A stretch of DNA of 6,581 nt, taken from Massilia sp. (lineage in GTDB: Bacteria > Pseudomonadota > Gammaproteobacteria > Burkholderiales > Burkholderiaceae_D). Under the pieces are notes generated by a model. The model had not been told where the DNA came from, searched no databases, and saw only the letters and a program-made list of their open reading frames with translations. Shown one piece after another: positions 4,883-6,581 of this stretch. The stretch lies in contig DOUW01000274.1 of assembly GCA_003520365.1 (NCBI GenBank), positions 1 through 6,581 of the forward strand. Direction: 5' to 3'. The stretch's first letter is position 1; each line of letters begins with the position of its first letter. A program made the position numbers and the translations under genes.

Positions 4883-4914
4883 TCAGACATTGCTGAAAAA
4901 ACAGAAATATCTGA
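4883..4914. promoter_or_regulatory. 32-bp imperfect palindrome between rpiA and the pump genes
   Basis: TCAGACATTGCTG (4883-4895) and CAGAAATATCTGA (4902-4914) pair at 11 of 13 positions around a central run of six A. This size and symmetry fit an operator for a dimeric or tetrameric regulator, placed to act on the pump genes starting at 5002, on rpiA, or on both. It is not an intrinsic terminator: no T run follows on either strand. The regulator is not encoded in the window. Confidence 0.5.
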
Positions 4915-4952
4915 CACTGGATGAATTGATGGCAAGCATCAGCTGTTTACAG

Positions 4953-4991
4953 GCATACACCACAGCCATACACCACAGGCATACACCACAG
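4953..4991 (+). repeat. Three tandem 13-bp repeats before the adaptor gene
   Basis: GCATACACCACAG (4953-4965), CCATACACCACAG (4966-4978) and GCATACACCACAG (4979-4991) are adjacent direct repeats differing at one base. A degraded partial unit, GCAGATACAG, runs up to the ATG at 5002, and ACAG at 4949-4952 continues the 13-bp phase upstream. They fill the leader where a Shine-Dalgarno would be expected; only a weak AGG (4990-4992) is present. They could be regulator sites or a slippage-prone tract that tunes expression. Confidence 0.8.
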
Positions 4992-5001
4992 GCAGATACA
5001 G

Positions 5002-6231
5002 ATGAAGATCTTCACGAAGAAGCGCATGGCCCTGGCAACTGGCCTGCTGGTGGCCGGCGCGGTCGCGCTGGTGCTGGTCAAGCGCGGCGGCGAGCCCGAG
5101 GTCCCACCGCTGAAATACCGCTTCGCCGCGGTCGATACCGGCAGCATCACCCACACCGTCACCGCCACCGGCACCATCAACCCGGTGGCCCTGATCAACG
5201 TCGGCTCGCAGGTGTCGGGCACCGTGGTCGAGCTGAAGGCCGACTTCAACGACCGCGTGAAAAAAGGCCAGGTGCTGCTGAAGCTGGACCCGACCATCTT
5301 CAACGCCCAGGTCGGCCAGGCGCGCGCAAGCCTGGCCGCGAACCAGGCCTCGCTGCGGCTGGCCCAGGCCAAGTACGAGCGCAACCAGCAACTGCTGGCC
5401 CAGAACTTCGTCTCCAGCCTGGCGCTCGACGAATCGCGCCGCGAACTCGACGTGGCGCGCGCCAACCTGTTGCTGGCGAAAGCCCAGGTCGACCGCGCCC
5501 AGGCCGACCTCGACAACAGCGTGATCCGCAGCCCGATCGACGGCGTGGTCATCAAGCGCACCATCGACCTCGGCCAGACCGTCGCGGCGTCGTTCAACAC
5601 GCCCAACCTGTTCCAGATCGCCCGCGACCTGACCAAGATGCAGATCGACACCAGCGTGTCGGAAGCCGACGTCGGCGCACTCAAGGATGGCCTGCCGGGC
5701 CGCTTCGTGGTCGACGCCTATCCGAACCGCGAATTCAACGCCGTCATGCGCCAGTTCCGGCTGGCGCCGAACGTGGTGCAGAACGTCGTCACCTACAACG
5801 TCGTGCTCGACGTCGACAACCAGGACGAACTGCTGAAACCCGGCATGACGGCCCAGGTCCGCCTGGTCACCGACACCCGGCCGAAGGCGCTACGCATCCC
5901 GACCGCGGCGCTGCGTTTCCGCCTGTCCGACGAAGAGCTGGAGAAGGAACGCAAGCGCGCGAAAGACGGCAACAAGGACGACAGGAACGCGGCCGTGAAG
6001 ACCGTCGCGGCGACACCCGCGGCGGCACAGGACGACGATCTGGCGCTGCAGGACAGGAGCGAGACGGCGCGCCTGTTCAAGGTCTACAAGCTCGACGCCC
6101 GCAACCAGCCGCAGCCGGTCGACGTGCGCATCGGCCTGTCGAACTTCCGCTACACCGAGATCGTGAGCGGCGACCTGAAGCCGAGCGAGCGCATCATCAC
6201 CCGATCGCTGCAGCCGAACCAGGACATGTGA
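5002..6231 (+). CDS. MacA/HlyD-type periplasmic adaptor (membrane fusion protein)
   Basis: A 409-residue adaptor linking an inner-membrane ABC transporter to an outer-membrane channel. One N-terminal membrane segment (about 9-26) follows Lys/Arg-rich MKIFTKKR and has no lipobox. A split lipoyl-like domain lies at about 57-96 (VGSQVSGTVVELKADFNDRV, KKGQVLLKLDP) and 173-205 (VIRSPIDGVVIKRTIDLGQTV), flanking an Ala/Gln/Arg-rich coiled-coil hairpin (97-170). A beta-barrel region (about 210-290) has VSEADVGALKDG and LLKPGMTAQVRL. Residues 308-353 are a highly charged insertion, KERKRAKDGNKDDRN then DDDLALQDRSE, before the membrane-proximal domain (355-405); this is longer than in E. coli MacA. The downstream overlapping ATPase supports a MacAB-like pump; substrate unknown. 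ATG 5002 gives a normal N-terminus but only a weak ribosome site within the 13-bp repeats. Confidence 0.93.
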   Translation: MKIFTKKRMALATGLLVAGAVALVLVKRGGEPEVPPLKYRFAAVDTGSITHTVTATGTINPVALINVGSQVSGTVVELKADFNDRVKKGQVLLKLDPTIFNAQVGQARASLAANQASLRLAQAKYERNQQLLAQNFVSSLALDESRRELDVARANLLLAKAQVDRAQADLDNSVIRSPIDGVVIKRTIDLGQTVAASFNTPNLFQIARDLTKMQIDTSVSEADVGALKDGLPGRFVVDAYPNREFNAVMRQFRLAPNVVQNVVTYNVVLDVDNQDELLKPGMTAQVRLVTDTRPKALRIPTAALRFRLSDEELEKERKRAKDGNKDDRNAAVKTVAATPAAAQDDDLALQDRSETARLFKVYKLDARNQPQPVDVRIGLSNFRYTEIVSGDLKPSERIITRSLQPNQDM

Positions 6232-6581
6232 TGACGAAGGCGAACACCGATGCACTGATCGACATCCGCGCCGTCACCAAGAGCTACGTCTCCGGCAGCG
6301 TCGAGACCCCGGTGCTGTTCGGGATCGACCTGCAGGTGGCGCGCGGCGACTTCATCGCGGTGATGGGCCAGTCCGGCTCGGGCAAGTCGACCCTGATGAA
6401 CATCCTCGGCTGCCTGGACCAGGCCAGCGGCGGCGACTACCTGCTCGACGGCGCCGACACGCGTGCGCTGACGCGCCCCCAGCTGGCCGAGATCCGCAAC
6501 CGCACCATCGGTTTCGTTTTCCAGAGCTTCAACCTGATCAAGCGCATGAGCATCCTCGAGAACGTCGCGCTGCCGCTGATC
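6231..6581 (+). CDS. MacB/LolD-type ABC transporter ATP-binding protein (partial, cut by window end)
   Basis: The first 117 residues of an ABC ATPase. Walker A is GQSGSGKST at 46-54, with Gln where most MacB and LolD proteins have Pro, and the Q-loop glutamine is in FVFQSFNLI (Q98). LMNILGCLD, GDYLLDG and MSILENVALPL are typical of the MacB/LolD branch. The signature motif, Walker B and any fused permease domain lie beyond the window, so it cannot be told whether this is a full MacB or a stand-alone ATPase with a separate permease gene. The ATG shares base 6231 with the TGA of the adaptor gene, indicating translational coupling in one operon. The product would power export through the adaptor. 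Confidence 0.93.
   Translation, partial: MTKANTDALIDIRAVTKSYVSGSVETPVLFGIDLQVARGDFIAVMGQSGSGKSTLMNILGCLDQASGGDYLLDGADTRALTRPQLAEIRNRTIGFVFQSFNLIKRMSILENVALPLI

Noticed and set aside
4746..4883. Upstream extension of rpiA to 4883.
   Set aside because: Adds 46 residues unlike any RpiA N-terminus; [14 protein letters not shown] from 4745 matches the family start.
4953..4991. Direct repeats considered as a CRISPR fragment.
   Set aside because: Units are only 13 bp and directly adjacent with no spacers, and no cas gene is present.
4947..5684. A 245-codon minus-strand open frame.
   Set aside because: Antisense to the adaptor's coiled-coil region; its Ser/Arg/Ala-rich translation is a shadow of the Ala/Gln-rich coding strand.

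Overview
The window is ordinary GC-rich chromosomal DNA with G/C-ending codons. ArgA, YggX, RpiA and the general layout look betaproteobacterial. An Oxalobacteraceae genome such as Massilia or a relative is my best guess, from gene order and protein resemblance only. No plasmid, phage, CRISPR, rRNA or tRNA signal is visible, and no stretch longer than 300 bases lacks a gene.

Layout from the left. (1) Positions 1-222, minus strand: the N-terminal tail of a protein that runs off the window, possibly the RNA helicase HrpA. (2) Positions 277-1590, plus strand: argA, N-acetylglutamate synthase, first enzyme of arginine synthesis. The two genes are divergent across 54 bp that holds a symmetric -10 element. 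On the plus strand this -10 would place the argA transcript start at its initiator ATG. (3) Positions 1751-2023, plus strand: yggX, an iron-trafficking/oxidative-damage protection protein, preceded by a LexA-like palindrome. (4) Four tandem minus-strand genes follow, read right to left: rpiA (4745-4068), a small cysteine-containing lipoprotein (4029-3703), an unrecognised polytopic membrane protein (3539-2820), and a DUF488 protein (2572-2024) whose stop codon directly abuts that of yggX. (5) On the plus strand from 5002: a MacA/HlyD-type periplasmic adaptor (5002-6231) overlapping by one base the start of a MacB-type ABC ATPase (6231 onward, cut by the window end). Together these look like a tripartite export pump.

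The genes themselves are mostly housekeeping or common accessory families. The unusual content is between them: a 162-bp near-symmetric palindromic element (2662-2823) that supplies the stop codon of the membrane-protein gene; a DUF488 leader with a terminator-like hairpin, a perfect 10-bp hairpin and an anti-Shine-Dalgarno loop; a 32-bp palindrome (4883-4914) and 13-bp tandem repeats (4953-4991) between rpiA and the pump; and a terminator-like hairpin for yggX buried in the opposing DUF488 coding sequence. I see no clear new multi-gene system. The palindromic element and the DUF488 leader are the best candidates for something undescribed.
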